Assembly: GCF_001486505.1 (NCBI RefSeq)
Contig: NZ_LN909066.1
Coordinates: forward strand, 447,795 to 511,794
Direction of reading: 5' to 3'
DNA: 64,000 bases
Source: Paenibacillus rubinfantis
GTDB taxonomy: Bacteria; Bacillota; Bacilli; Paenibacillales; Paenibacillaceae
Numbering within the stretch: position 1 is the stretch's first letter; the number at the start of each line of letters is the position of its first letter. Of the stretch, positions 1 to 7,944 are shown one piece after another. The notes beneath the pieces are model-generated. The model made no database searches. It was not told the DNA's origin and saw only the letters and a program-made list of their open reading frames with translations. The position numbers and the translations under genes were made by a program.

Positions 1-856
1 GCCGCTTGCGCATCCGATGCGGCATAACCAGCAGGGCCGCCTCCACCATATCCTCTGGCCGAACCCGGGTACGCCCTTCCCAGGCAGCAAGTGCCATGGC
101 GGTTTTCATCAGGGTGATGTCCGCGCGATGACCGTCCACCCCCAGGCGAATCCCCACTTTGGCGGTCCATTCCAGAAGTTCGTCGGTCGGTTCGATTGAC
201 GCGAGTCGCTCGCGGGCGCTTATAATCCGTTCATAAAGCTGCTGCTGTTCCCGTTCGTACCCGCGGCGAAAGGCTGCCGGGTCCGCATCAAAGGCCAGGC
301 GACGCTTGACGACCTCCATCCGATCCGCCACCTCCCGTTCTCCGGTCACTTCCACGGAAAGAGCAAAACGGTCCAGCAGTTGGGGTCTGAGCTCCCCTTC
401 CTCCGGATTCATCGTACCGATGAGAATAAAACGAGCGGAGTGCGAATGCGATACCCCCTCCCGCTCCACGGTGTTCACGCCCATCGCAGCCGCATCCAGC
501 AGCGCATCCACAATTGCATCATCCAGCAAATTGATCTCGTCGACGTACAGAATTTGACCGTCCGCCGCCGCCAGCAGCCCCGGTTCAAACCGCTTCTCCC
601 CTTCTCGGATGGCGTGTTCGATATCCAGCGTGCCAACCACGCGGTCCTCGGTAGCGCTCACCGGAAGGTTCACGACCCGAAGCCCTGGCATCAGATCGGC
701 AAGGGCGCGGACCGCCGTCGATTTGGCGGTACCTTTTTCCCCGCGGATCAACATCCCGCCAAGCCGCGGCTCAACGAGGTTTAGGAGCAGTCCTTTTTTC
801 ATCGCCTCCTGCCCAACAATCGCCGCAAACGGATAGATCTCCGGTTTCCCGTTCAT
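1..856 (-). CDS. ChlI/BchI-like AAA+ ATPase, magnesium-chelatase type, 3' end off the window
   Basis: Open reading frame of 285 codons from ATG 854-856 to the left edge with no stop, so the C-terminus is missing. Seen: Walker [10 protein letters not shown] at residues 39-47, Walker B ILYVDE at 102-107, and a sensor/arginine-finger segment LRPQLLDRF, as in the I subunit of Mg- and Co-chelatases, which form AAA+ rings that drive metal insertion into tetrapyrroles. Its start overlaps the stop of the upstream ABC ATPase as ATGA, so the two are translationally coupled. It is the fourth gene of a leftward operon behind a Zur-type operator, so a role with zinc or cobalt is inferred rather than one in chlorophyll. 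A ChlD-like or CobN-like partner may follow beyond base 1. The family call is firm; the substrate is unknown. Confidence 0.85.
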   Translation of the reverse strand, partial: MNGKPEIYPFAAIVGQEAMKKGLLLNLVEPRLGGMLIRGEKGTAKSTAVRALADLMPGLRVVNLPVSATEDRVVGTLDIEHAIREGEKRFEPGLLAAADGQILYVDEINLLDDAIVDALLDAAAMGVNTVEREGVSHSHSARFILIGTMNPEEGELRPQLLDRFALSVEVTGEREVADRMEVVKRRLAFDADPAAFRRGYEREQQQLYERIISARERLASIEPTDELLEWTAKVGIRLGVDGHRADITLMKTAMALAAWEGRTRVRPEDMVEAALLVMPHRMRKR

Positions 857-1683
857 CCTAATCCTCTCCTATATCTTCGATTTTCGATGTTTCCTTCCTG
901 ATCCAGCAGTCCCGTAACCAAGCAGCTTAAGCGAGCGGTTTCCGGGTCCTGCGTGATTTGTCCTTTTACCCCAAACACTTCACCCAGCGTTTGCTCGGTT
1001 AGCGTATCCGCCGGTTTTCCGCTCACATATACCTCCCCCTGGCTCAAAACCAGGATTTCGTCGGAAAAGGCAGCCGCATGATTCATATCGTGCAGCACCA
1101 TCAGGATGGTGATGCCGTGCTTTTGGTTCAGTTCGGAAACGAGCTCCATGATCTCCCATTGATGGCTGACATCCAAATACGTGGTGGGCTCGTCAAGCAG
1201 CAACAGACGCGGCTGTTGCGCCAGCGCCAGAGCGATCCACGCCCGCTGACGTTCTCCCCCCGACAAGGCGGACAGCTTGCGATCCGCCAGCGATAAGGCT
1301 CCTGTCTGGGCCAAAGCCCAGTCAATGATCTCCTCATCCTCCCGGCGAAGGCCGGCCCAGGCCGGTTTATGAGGAAAGCGTCCATAGCCGACCAAGGTGC
1401 GCACCGTCAAGTCCGGCTGCTTCTCCTGGCTTTGCTGTAGCATGGACAAATATCTGGCCAGGCCGCGTCGGGAATAGCTGGCGAGGGGCCGATCGTCCAG
1501 CAGGATCGTGCCGCGGACCGGCTTCAGCTGTCCGGCGATCGCTTTCAGTAAGGTGCTTTTTCCGCAACCGTTGGGACCGATGATGCTATAGATTTTGCCC
1601 TTCTCCGCCTTCCAGCTGATCCGCTCGATCACCGGGCGGTGGTTGTATTTGACAGCGAGGTTATCCAGCGCCAACGCGGTCAT
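853..1683 (-). CDS. FecE/FhuC-type ABC transporter ATP-binding protein
   Basis: 276-residue cytoplasmic ATPase of the siderophore/heme/cobalamin importer class. Walker [10 protein letters not shown] at residues 36-44, signature LSGGERQR at 140-147, Walker B LLLLDEP at 160-166 and the switch histidine in VLHDMNHA are all intact. It would power the FecCD-type permease encoded just upstream; the two genes overlap by ATGA, and the next gene (ChlI-like) also overlaps by ATGA. Family members move iron siderophores, heme, cobalamin or other metal chelates. The operon sits behind a Zur box, so the cargo here is more likely zinc or a zinc chelate, or a metal that compensates for zinc loss. That last step is inference. 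Confidence 0.92.
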   Translation of the reverse strand: MTALALDNLAVKYNHRPVIERISWKAEKGKIYSIIGPNGCGKSTLLKAIAGQLKPVRGTILLDDRPLASYSRRGLARYLSMLQQSQEKQPDLTVRTLVGYGRFPHKPAWAGLRREDEEIIDWALAQTGALSLADRKLSALSGGERQRAWIALALAQQPRLLLLDEPTTYLDVSHQWEIMELVSELNQKHGITILMVLHDMNHAAAFSDEILVLSQGEVYVSGKPADTLTEQTLGEVFGVKGQITQDPETARLSCLVTGLLDQEGNIENRRYRRGLG

Positions 1684-2693
1684 TCGCCTTCCCTCCTTAA
1701 TAAATACAGAAAAAACGGCGCCCCGAAAGCGCCCAGAATGATGCCGACCGGAAGCTCAATGGGTGCAAACAGCAAGCGGGCCAGCGTATCACAGACGGTC
1801 ACCACGGCCACGCCAAGCAGGGCGGAAGCGGGCAGCAGCAAACGGTGGTCACTGCCAATGAGCAACCGGGCACAATGGGGGACAATCAGTCCCACAAAGC
1901 CCAGTAATCCCACGACGCTCACCGCGCTGGCAGCCAAAAGCGTGGCTACGGCCGTTAACATGAGGCGCGTGGCCTCCACCCTCACCCCAAGGCCACGCGC
2001 ATGGGCATCGCCTAGCGCCAACAGGTTGAGGTGTACCGAACCGATCATCGCCAACGCCAGACCTGCCAGCGAATAAGGAAGCATCATCTGCAGCTCCGGC
2101 CAGCTTTTGGCCGACAATCCGCCAACAAGGAAGACGAGCGCGCCGTTGACACGGTCGCTGTAGAAGGTGAGCAGCGCCGAGATCCCCGAGCCGAGAAACG
2201 CGGATACCGCGACCCCTGCCAGGATCAGGCGAACCGGCTGAACCCCCTGTTTCCAGGCCAACGTATAAATGATTGCCGCCGCCGCCGAAGCTCCAAGGAA
2301 GGCAACCGGCGTCAGCAGCGGCCAGGCCTCCGGATATAGGATCAGAATCGTGATCCCAAGCAGCCCTGCCCCGGAAGAAACGCCGATAATATGCGGGTCA
2401 GCCAGGGGATTCCGCATCACGCCCTGCAAGATCGCCCCCGACAAAGCGAGATTTACGCCAACCAAAGCTGCAACCAGTGTGCGGGGCAAACGGATGTTCC
2501 AAATGACTTCTCGCAAGGGGCCGTCGAATCCATGAAACAGATACTGCCAAATTTCCCCCGGCGAGATGAAGACGGCGCCGGTCCCGATGCTCCAGGCGAT
2601 CCCGAACACCGCCGCCAGCGCAATGGCCGTAAGCACGCCCCCTCCTCTTGCTGCGGTAAATAATTTGATGTTATTTTCCATTTCCATTTCCAT
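1680..2693 (-). CDS. FecCD-family ABC transporter permease
   Basis: 337-residue polytopic membrane protein with about nine to ten hydrophobic segments. It has the family hallmarks RLPRTLVAALVG near residue 48, GAILQGVMRNPLADPHIIG near 85, and GFVGLIVPH toward the C-terminus. It would form the homodimeric channel served by the downstream FecE-type ATPase. The start lies inside the 3' end of the binding-protein gene: a short GGAAAT direct repeat reads GNGNGK-stop in one frame and MEMEMEN in the other. The three successive ATGs (2693, 2687, 2681) therefore leave the exact start open and point to coupling with the binding protein. Substrate is inferred from the operon only. Confidence 0.92.
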   Translation of the reverse strand: MEMEMENNIKLFTAARGGGVLTAIALAAVFGIAWSIGTGAVFISPGEIWQYLFHGFDGPLREVIWNIRLPRTLVAALVGVNLALSGAILQGVMRNPLADPHIIGVSSGAGLLGITILILYPEAWPLLTPVAFLGASAAAAIIYTLAWKQGVQPVRLILAGVAVSAFLGSGISALLTFYSDRVNGALVFLVGGLSAKSWPELQMMLPYSLAGLALAMIGSVHLNLLALGDAHARGLGVRVEATRLMLTAVATLLAASAVSVVGLLGFVGLIVPHCARLLIGSDHRLLLPASALLGVAVVTVCDTLARLLFAPIELPVGIILGAFGAPFFLYLLRREGE

Positions 2694-3747
2694 AAATCTC
2701 GGGATAGACCAGTTTAGCTAAATATTCCACCGATTCGTTGAGCCGAAATCCCGGGTGCGACAGCAACAGGTTGGAAGGCAATATCGCCATGCGCTGTTCC
2801 TTAACCGCGCGCAGCGAAGCCCAGGCCGGTTGATTGGCCAGGTCGGATTCGATTTTCTTCTCTCCATCCTCACGAGCTCCATGAATCAGCAGGAACACAT
2901 AATCCGGGTCCAGCTCCACGATTTTCTCTAAGCTAAAAGGGGCTGTGCTGGGACTCTTCTGTGAAGCCTCCAGCGTTGCCGCCACGTTCGTCATATGCAG
3001 CATTTCCGCAACTTCCAGTCCCACGGTATGCTCTCGCTGTACGGTAATGCTGCTGGGCGTCACGTTGAGCATGATAAAGCTAGGCGATGAGCCCGCCGGT
3101 ACCTTCGCGGTCAACTCGTTAATTTGTCCCTCCAACTTGGCCAGCGCCTCCGTAGCTTTCGTCTCCGTATCGGCAAATTTGCCGAACAGCAGCGCCTTTT
3201 CCCGTAAATCTTCATACGTGCTGAGATTAAAAAGAGCAAAAGGAACGCCGCTCGTCTCCAATACGCTGGTCAGATCCCGATGGAACGAGGTGGAGCCGAG
3301 GACGAGATCCGGCTTTAAGGACAGTAATTTCTCGGTATTCACCGTGGTGATGCCTCCAACTTCTTCAAGCGACTTCGCTTCCTCCGGCACCGTTCCCCCG
3401 GTTGAAGTGGCCCGGGCGATGGCGGTACCGTCGACGGCATACAATAAATCAAGCAACTGCGGCGAAAGGACGATGATCTTCTTCGGACGTGACGGAAGCG
3501 TGACCTCACGTCCAGCATCATCCGTAAACGTAAGAAACGTCCCGGTTTCCCCCGGATCCCCGGCGGACGCTGCCTCCGTGGCTTGCACCGTTGTCGCCGG
3601 CGAGTTGGCGGCGGTTGTTTGGCTTGGCTGATCTCCTGCTGGCGATCCGCACCCTGCAGCTAATGCCAAGAGCACCCCCCCTAACAAACCACCTGCCCAT
3701 GTTTTGACTGGTCTCCTTTTGAAACCCGAAGCTTGCGATTGATTCAT
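2671..3747 (-). CDS. Metal/metallophore-binding lipoprotein, PF01497 (FepB/BtuF) type
   Basis: 358 residues. Lipoprotein signal with lipobox LALAAGC near residues 27-33, a Ser/Thr/Ala-rich tether, then a helical-backbone binding domain beginning FTDDAGREVTLPSRPKKIIV, which is typical of siderophore, heme and cobalamin receptors. It would sit on the outer face of the membrane and deliver cargo to the FecCD permease. Ribosome binding site AAAGGAGAGGAG precedes ATG 3747. It is the first gene of the leftward operon, with a TTGACA-18-TATACT promoter and a perfect Zur-type palindrome over the predicted transcription start. Its ligand is unknown: this fold differs from the ZnuA-type zinc receptor, so a chelated metal is more likely than free zinc. 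Confidence 0.9.
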   Translation of the reverse strand: MNQSQASGFKRRPVKTWAGGLLGGVLLALAAGCGSPAGDQPSQTTAANSPATTVQATEAASAGDPGETGTFLTFTDDAGREVTLPSRPKKIIVLSPQLLDLLYAVDGTAIARATSTGGTVPEEAKSLEEVGGITTVNTEKLLSLKPDLVLGSTSFHRDLTSVLETSGVPFALFNLSTYEDLREKALLFGKFADTETKATEALAKLEGQINELTAKVPAGSSPSFIMLNVTPSSITVQREHTVGLEVAEMLHMTNVAATLEASQKSPSTAPFSLEKIVELDPDYVFLLIHGAREDGEKKIESDLANQPAWASLRAVKEQRMAILPSNLLLSHPGFRLNESVEYLAKLVYPEIYGNGNGK

Positions 3748-3773
3748 ATGTAAAAGCTCCTCTCCTTTCCTTA

Positions 3774-3790
3774 ATCGTAATTATTACGAT
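3774..3790. promoter_or_regulatory. Zur box 1 (leftward metal-import operon)
   Basis: Perfect palindrome ATCGTAAT-T-ATTACGAT. It matches the B. subtilis Zur consensus (TCGTAATnATTACGA) at every arm position. It starts 7 bp downstream of the TATACT box of the leftward promoter, over the likely +1, so bound Zur would block initiation when zinc is plentiful. The sequence is observed; regulation is inferred from the known consensus. Confidence 0.85.
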
Positions 3791-3796
3791 GTAGAC

Positions 3797-3826
3797 AGTA
3801 TAATCACCCCTACTTTTGCTTGTCAA
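3797..3826 (-). promoter_or_regulatory. Sigma-A promoter of the leftward metal-import operon
   Basis: On the minus strand TTGACA (3821-3826) and TATACT (3797-3802) are separated by 18 bp, about 50 bp upstream of the binding-protein start at 3747. Zur box 1 lies directly downstream of the -10 element. Confidence 0.75.
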
Positions 3827-3861
3827 TCCAAATTCCAAGAATGGAACTGCCAATTTTTCTC

Positions 3862-3890
3862 TTGTTATTTGTAATGATTACGATTACTAT
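3862..3890 (+). promoter_or_regulatory. Sigma-A promoter of the rightward permease-CobW operon
   Basis: TTGTTA (3862-3867) and TACTAT (3885-3890) are separated by exactly 17 bp. The spacer is wholly occupied by Zur box 2. The first gene starts 47 bp downstream of the -10 element. Confidence 0.65.
3868..3884. promoter_or_regulatory. Zur box 2 (rightward operon)
   Basis: TTTGTAAT-G-ATTACGAT, identical to the Zur consensus except for two positions in the left arm. It fills the spacer between the -35 and -10 elements of the rightward promoter, a classic repression position. Its centre is 94 bp from the centre of box 1. Confidence 0.75.
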
Positions 3891-3937
3891 AGGGACAAAT
3901 AGCACTGTTTACCGGTTGTTGAAGGGGTTAATTTCTC

Positions 3938-4870
3938 ATGTCATGGCTTTCATCCGAGGTTTCGAATAACCTGCTCACGTTCAAAACGATGTTTATCAGC
4001 ATTTTTCTGGAGGCACTTCCCTTTCTCTTGCTTGGGGTTATCGTATCCTCCTTGCTGCAGTGGTTTGTTTCGGAACGTTTAATCTCCAAAATGATTCCCC
4101 GCCACCCGTTGCTCGGGATCTTGTTTGCTTGTTTCTTTGGGGTGATTTTTCCCATTTGTGAATGCGGGATGGTCCCGGTGATTCGCCGATTGATCGCCAA
4201 AGGCATGCCGGTGTACATCGCCACGGTGTTTATTCTTAGCGGGCCAATCTTGAATCCGATCGTTTTCTTCGCGACTTACACGGCCTTTCGCACTCGTCCC
4301 GAAGTGGTATACTCCCGAATGGGCTTAGCTCTGGTCGTCGCCTTGGTTATCGGCCTGCTCGTCTACCGGTTCATTCGATATCAGCCGCTCCGCTTCAGCC
4401 TGGATACGCTCTACGAAGAGGACCTTCGCGATCGCAGCCATGAATCCTGGACGGATAAGCTCACGTCCCGGCTCATGCATCTGTGTAACGAATGGTTTGA
4501 GATGACCAAATATCTGACGGTGGGCGCCCTGATTACGGCCCTGATCCACACCTTTGTGAGCACGAGCCAGCTGGCGGCGTATGGTCAGGGGCCCGTCTCC
4601 TCTCACCTTTTGATGGCGGGCTTCGCTTACCTGCTGTCGATCTGTTCGACCTCCGACGCCTTTGTTGCTTCTTCTTTTGTGAATACCTTTTCCGTGGGAT
4701 CACTCCTTACCTTTCTCGTCCTTGGCCCGATGCTCGACCTGAAAGGAACGCTGATGCTCTTCTCCGTCTTCAAGACGAAATTCGTCCTAACCCTTGGAGC
4801 GATCATCCTCGTCGTGGTGCTTGCTTTTAGCATCGGATGGGATCACATCGTGCTCCGATCATTTTCCTAG
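3938..4870 (+). CDS. ArsP_1/UPF0718-family permease (YcgR/YraQ-like)
   Basis: 310-residue integral membrane protein with about eight hydrophobic segments and family motifs ICECGMVPVIRRL and LSGPILNPIV, including the conserved Cys in CECG. These permeases occur with TIGR03943 proteins in Bacillota (B. subtilis YcgR/YcgQ); characterised ArsP relatives export methylated arsenic, but the YcgR branch has no settled substrate. It is first in a three-gene rightward operon that ends in a CobW GTPase, and its promoter carries a Zur box, so a zinc-starvation role is inferred. Start ATG 3938 follows GAAGGGG with suitable spacing. The next gene begins 12 bp downstream of the stop. Confidence 0.85.
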   Translation: MSWLSSEVSNNLLTFKTMFISIFLEALPFLLLGVIVSSLLQWFVSERLISKMIPRHPLLGILFACFFGVIFPICECGMVPVIRRLIAKGMPVYIATVFILSGPILNPIVFFATYTAFRTRPEVVYSRMGLALVVALVIGLLVYRFIRYQPLRFSLDTLYEEDLRDRSHESWTDKLTSRLMHLCNEWFEMTKYLTVGALITALIHTFVSTSQLAAYGQGPVSSHLLMAGFAYLLSICSTSDAFVASSFVNTFSVGSLLTFLVLGPMLDLKGTLMLFSVFKTKFVLTLGAIILVVVLAFSIGWDHIVLRSFS

Positions 4871-4882
4871 AGGTGGCCAATC

Positions 4883-5875
4883 ATGAGAGAACAACGATCG
4901 ATCACAGCGCTGCATCATCTTGTCAGAGCGATTCTGTTGCTTGGCCTGTCCATCCTAATCGCCTACCTCGTTGAGACGAACAACCTTCAACTCTACATCG
5001 GTGTACGCATCCGCCCTTTGGTCAAAATATCAGCCCTGATCGTTTATGCTTTGGCAGTCATCCAGGGCTTTATTGCCTACCGAATTTATCGCGGTTCAGC
5101 GGTTATGGATTGCGATTGCTGCGAACCTGCTCCAACGAAATCCTGGCCTAAGGCGGGTTTCCTTTACGGGATGATCGCTTTGCCACTGCTGTTGGGCTTT
5201 TTGCTGCCGGATACCGTCCTGGGTGGCTCTTTTGTAGACAAAAAAGGCATCGTGTTCACCTCGTCCATTCCCTACGGCAGTGCAGGATATTCCTCGCAAC
5301 AGGCCGCGGCTGCTGAGGTTGCCGATCCGCCGGAGGAGGCCGTTTCGGGGAAGGAAACGCTGAGCGACAGCTCGGAGATCTCTCCTGAAAAAGAGGCTCC
5401 CTCCGATGAATCTTTGGACGAACGGTTTCAAGCGGACGATGATTTTACACGGGATTTAGCCGAATTGGCGAAACGCATTTATGTATTGCCGGTGATCGAG
5501 GTCAAACCTGAAATCTACATGGAGATTCTCTCGGCGATCGTGTCGTTTAAGGAGCCGTTTCTCGGCAAGGAGATGGAAATCTCCGGCTTCGTGTATCGCG
5601 AACCGGATCTTGAGGAGAATCAATGGGTGATCGGGAGGATTGCCGTCCAGTGCTGCACGGCGGATGCGACGCCTTATGGCGTATTAATGGAGTTCGACGG
5701 GACTTCGCAACTAAAAGAGGATGCATGGGTCAAGGTGAAAGGCACTCTCGGCCAGACGAAGTATCACGGAAATCCCATTATTCAACTTGAGGCCGCCGAG
5801 GTCGAGGTTATCGAAAGGCCGGATAATCCATACATTTACCCCAACTTTGATTTTTTGAATGTAGATATTCCCTAG
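4883..5875 (+). CDS. TIGR03943-family membrane protein (YcgQ-like), partner of the ArsP_1 permease
   Basis: 330 residues. Transmembrane segments near residues 10-30, 40-60 and 90-108 are followed by a cytoplasmic-type cysteine cluster (DCDCCEP between TM2 and TM3) and a long soluble region. That region has an acidic, low-complexity linker (about 140-180) and then a C-terminal OB-like segment with ISGFVYREP and GRIAVQCC. Members are nearly always encoded beside a UPF0718 permease, as here, and are presumed to be its accessory subunit. The CxCC motif and the second Cys pair could bind metal. RBS AGAGGTGG lies just before ATG 4883. Function is inferred from pairing and Zur context only. Confidence 0.82.
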   Translation: MREQRSITALHHLVRAILLLGLSILIAYLVETNNLQLYIGVRIRPLVKISALIVYALAVIQGFIAYRIYRGSAVMDCDCCEPAPTKSWPKAGFLYGMIALPLLLGFLLPDTVLGGSFVDKKGIVFTSSIPYGSAGYSSQQAAAAEVADPPEEAVSGKETLSDSSEISPEKEAPSDESLDERFQADDDFTRDLAELAKRIYVLPVIEVKPEIYMEILSAIVSFKEPFLGKEMEISGFVYREPDLEENQWVIGRIAVQCCTADATPYGVLMEFDGTSQLKEDAWVKVKGTLGQTKYHGNPIIQLEAAEVEVIERPDNPYIYPNFDFLNVDIP

Positions 5876-5912
5876 AACGTGATTTCATGGTTTGAAGAAG
5901 GAGATGCTTCGA

Positions 5913-6947
5913 ATGCGTACCCCCGTGATCCTGCTTAGTGGTTTTTTAGGCAGTGGCAAAACGACGCTGCTGCTTGAGCTGATGAAGGAACTGCATGCCC
6001 GTGAGCTGAAACCGGCGGTCCTGATGAATGAGCTGGGCAAGGCCGATGTGGACGGCCGGATTTTATCCGAATCCACCCCCGACTTCCCCTTGGAGAAGCT
6101 GTTCGACGGCTGCATCTGCTGCAGCAAAAAAAGCGAAATTTCCGGCGCACTCCAAAGCCTATTGGCGCTTGCCCCCGACGTCATTGTCGTCGAATTAACC
6201 GGAGTCGCCAATCCTGAGGAGGTCGTGGATGCCATGGCCGAGCCGGAGCTCCTGAACAAATTGCGTTTACATAAGATCGTGACCGTGCTGGATGCCGAGC
6301 ATGCGCTGGAGTACAACAGCATCTTTTCCTCCGATCGCCAACTCGTGCGTACACTCCGTCGCCAGCTGGAAGTGGCGGATGTGATCGTCATCAATAAAAC
6401 CGATCTTGTATCGCCAGTCCAATTGACGAAAGTTAACCGCATGATCCAAAAGCATAACGAGCGTGCCGTGCTCCATCCTTCGGTTCACGCCAAATTTGAT
6501 CTGGAAGGGGTCATTCGGGGATTGGATCCGCTGCATCAGCAAGCGCAGAGATCCAAAATGTTGAAGGTGGTATCCACAGGGTATCCCCTCGCTCCAGCCG
6601 GCGGTGCCGGCTTGCACGAGGAGCGTGAGCAGGCTTCTTTTTCCCGTATTCAAAGTATTGTCGTGCCCCTTTCCGCACAGGTCCCTTTATCGCTGTATCA
6701 GCTGGAGAAGCTGCTTAGAAGCCAAGGGAGCCGGATACTGCGCGCCAAAGGGTATGTATCTTTGGATGACTCCCCCGAGGCAACCTTGATTCAATACGCC
6801 GGACGACGGATTCAGCGGGAACGCTCAGGTTACACGGGCCCTCATTATCTGGTGATCATCGGATACGAAATGGACGAGACCGCGTTGCTGGAGGAATGGC
6901 AGACTTCTATCAACCCCAATCCTCAAAATGCTCCTCAAGAAATCTGA
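5913..6947 (+). CDS. CobW/COG0523 GTPase, YciC/ZagA-like zinc metallochaperone
   Basis: 344 residues from ATG 5913, chosen because AAGAAGGAG lies 9 bp upstream; an in-frame TTG at 5892 would add seven residues but places that site inside the coding region. Walker A GFLGSGKTT at 10-18, the hallmark metal-binding CICC at 67-70, NKTD guanine-specificity motif at 161-164, and a CobW C-terminal domain from about 245. COG0523 proteins bind zinc and GTP and hand metal to client enzymes; B. subtilis YciC (ZagA) is Zur-controlled. The Zur box upstream of this operon supports the same role. The last 38 bp overlap convergently with the end of the next gene. Confidence 0.9.
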   Translation: MRTPVILLSGFLGSGKTTLLLELMKELHARELKPAVLMNELGKADVDGRILSESTPDFPLEKLFDGCICCSKKSEISGALQSLLALAPDVIVVELTGVANPEEVVDAMAEPELLNKLRLHKIVTVLDAEHALEYNSIFSSDRQLVRTLRRQLEVADVIVINKTDLVSPVQLTKVNRMIQKHNERAVLHPSVHAKFDLEGVIRGLDPLHQQAQRSKMLKVVSTGYPLAPAGGAGLHEEREQASFSRIQSIVVPLSAQVPLSLYQLEKLLRSQGSRILRAKGYVSLDDSPEATLIQYAGRRIQRERSGYTGPHYLVIIGYEMDETALLEEWQTSINPNPQNAPQEI

Positions 6948-7704
6948 CTTCCTTCTCGTAGTGAGCCAGGTGCCCTTCCTCAACCAGCTTGATAAAAGCC
7001 GGGTCTCCGGCAGCGGCACGTTCGGATAAAGTGCTGCACATGGCTTGGATTCGGGAGATCACCCATTCCTTGAAGTCGCTTGGTATATCGATCCCGTAGG
7101 ATTGGAAGAAGAGTTCGATCCTTCTTTTTCGCAAAGTCGCATGAAGTTCCCGGTCATAAGGAACCACCTCGCGGTCCTTATCCCCTGGGGCAAATCCAGC
7201 GAGGGGAACCGAGGTATACAGGGTGTAGGCGATATCCCACAACCGCGGACCGGGTCCGGCCATGTCGAAATCGATCATTCCCACAGGCTGTTGATCGTTA
7301 AACACGATATTGTACAAGGCCGCGTCATTATGACAGACGACTTCATTTCGCGTTTCATCTGGGTATCGGTTGACCGATTCATGGGGGGTTACAAAACCTG
7401 TTGTGGCATCATGATAACTTCTCAAAAGCTTCGCTAACTGGGTTAGCACATGGTCCGACCACATATAGGGTTCAATTTCGGGGTAGTTGTTCCCCGGCAC
7501 ATCACCTTCCAGATAAGTCAGGATTTCTCTCCCCTGCTCATCTCGCCCCAAAAATCTCGGAGAGTGAGCAAACCCTTGGGCTTCAAGGTGTTTCAGCAAA
7601 TCATACACATAAGGGTTGGGATCTGCCTTTCTTCGCACGGTCCCCCCTACTTTTACGACCTGATTGATATTACCGCCGTTTAACATTTCTTCGTGTTCGG
7701 ACAT
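6910..7704 (-). CDS. Aminoglycoside phosphotransferase (APH)-family small-molecule kinase
   Basis: 264 residues from ATG 7704, with GGGAGG 9 bp upstream; the in-frame GTG at 7713 touches that site and is unlikely. Kinase motifs: catalytic loop HNDAALYNIVF (HxDxxxxN) and the metal-binding IDFDMAGPGPRLWDIAY. The family phosphorylates aminoglycosides, choline, homoserine or other small alcohols, and sequence alone does not say which; no resistance role can be claimed. It is a monocistronic gene convergent with the CobW gene, with 38 bp of shared coding sequence at the 3' ends. The 240 bp upstream hold the repeat cluster at 7803-7937. Confidence 0.82.
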   Translation of the reverse strand: MSEHEEMLNGGNINQVVKVGGTVRRKADPNPYVYDLLKHLEAQGFAHSPRFLGRDEQGREILTYLEGDVPGNNYPEIEPYMWSDHVLTQLAKLLRSYHDATTGFVTPHESVNRYPDETRNEVVCHNDAALYNIVFNDQQPVGMIDFDMAGPGPRLWDIAYTLYTSVPLAGFAPGDKDREVVPYDRELHATLRKRRIELFFQSYGIDIPSDFKEWVISRIQAMCSTLSERAAAGDPAFIKLVEEGHLAHYEKEVRFLEEHFEDWG

Positions 7705-7802
7705 GATGTACACCTCCCGTCGATGGCCCTACTTCGGTTTCATGGTTTCTTTATGTACTATCGGAATTGTATTCGAAATTTCATATATAATTTGGGCGCT
7801 GG

Positions 7803-7937
7803 CGACGAAAAATCCGAAATGTATTCGGTTTTTCATATAGATTTAGGCCAAAACCCTTGAAAGTGCGCAAATCTATATGAAATTTCATATACATTGCGAT
7901 AAAACCGACGAAATCGCCAAAATGTATTCGGTTTTTC
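7803..7937. repeat. Intergenic repeat cluster with a 14-bp perfect inverted repeat
   Basis: Two 32-bp direct copies (7803-7834 and 7906-7937, 28 of 32 identical) each end in GTATTCGGTTTTTC. Between them, 7831-7844 and 7869-7882 form a perfect 14-bp inverted repeat around a 24-nt loop. A weaker relative with GTATTCGAAATTTCATATA lies just upstream. The cluster fills the gap between the APH-like gene and the phosphatase gene, both read leftward. Whether it acts as an RNA structure, a regulatory array or an interspersed genomic repeat is unknown. Confidence 0.7.
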
Positions 7938-7944
7938 GACCAAA

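Noticed and set aside
6910-7704. APH-like gene as an aminoglycoside resistance gene
   Set aside because: The family is very broad; no feature specific to resistance enzymes can be seen.
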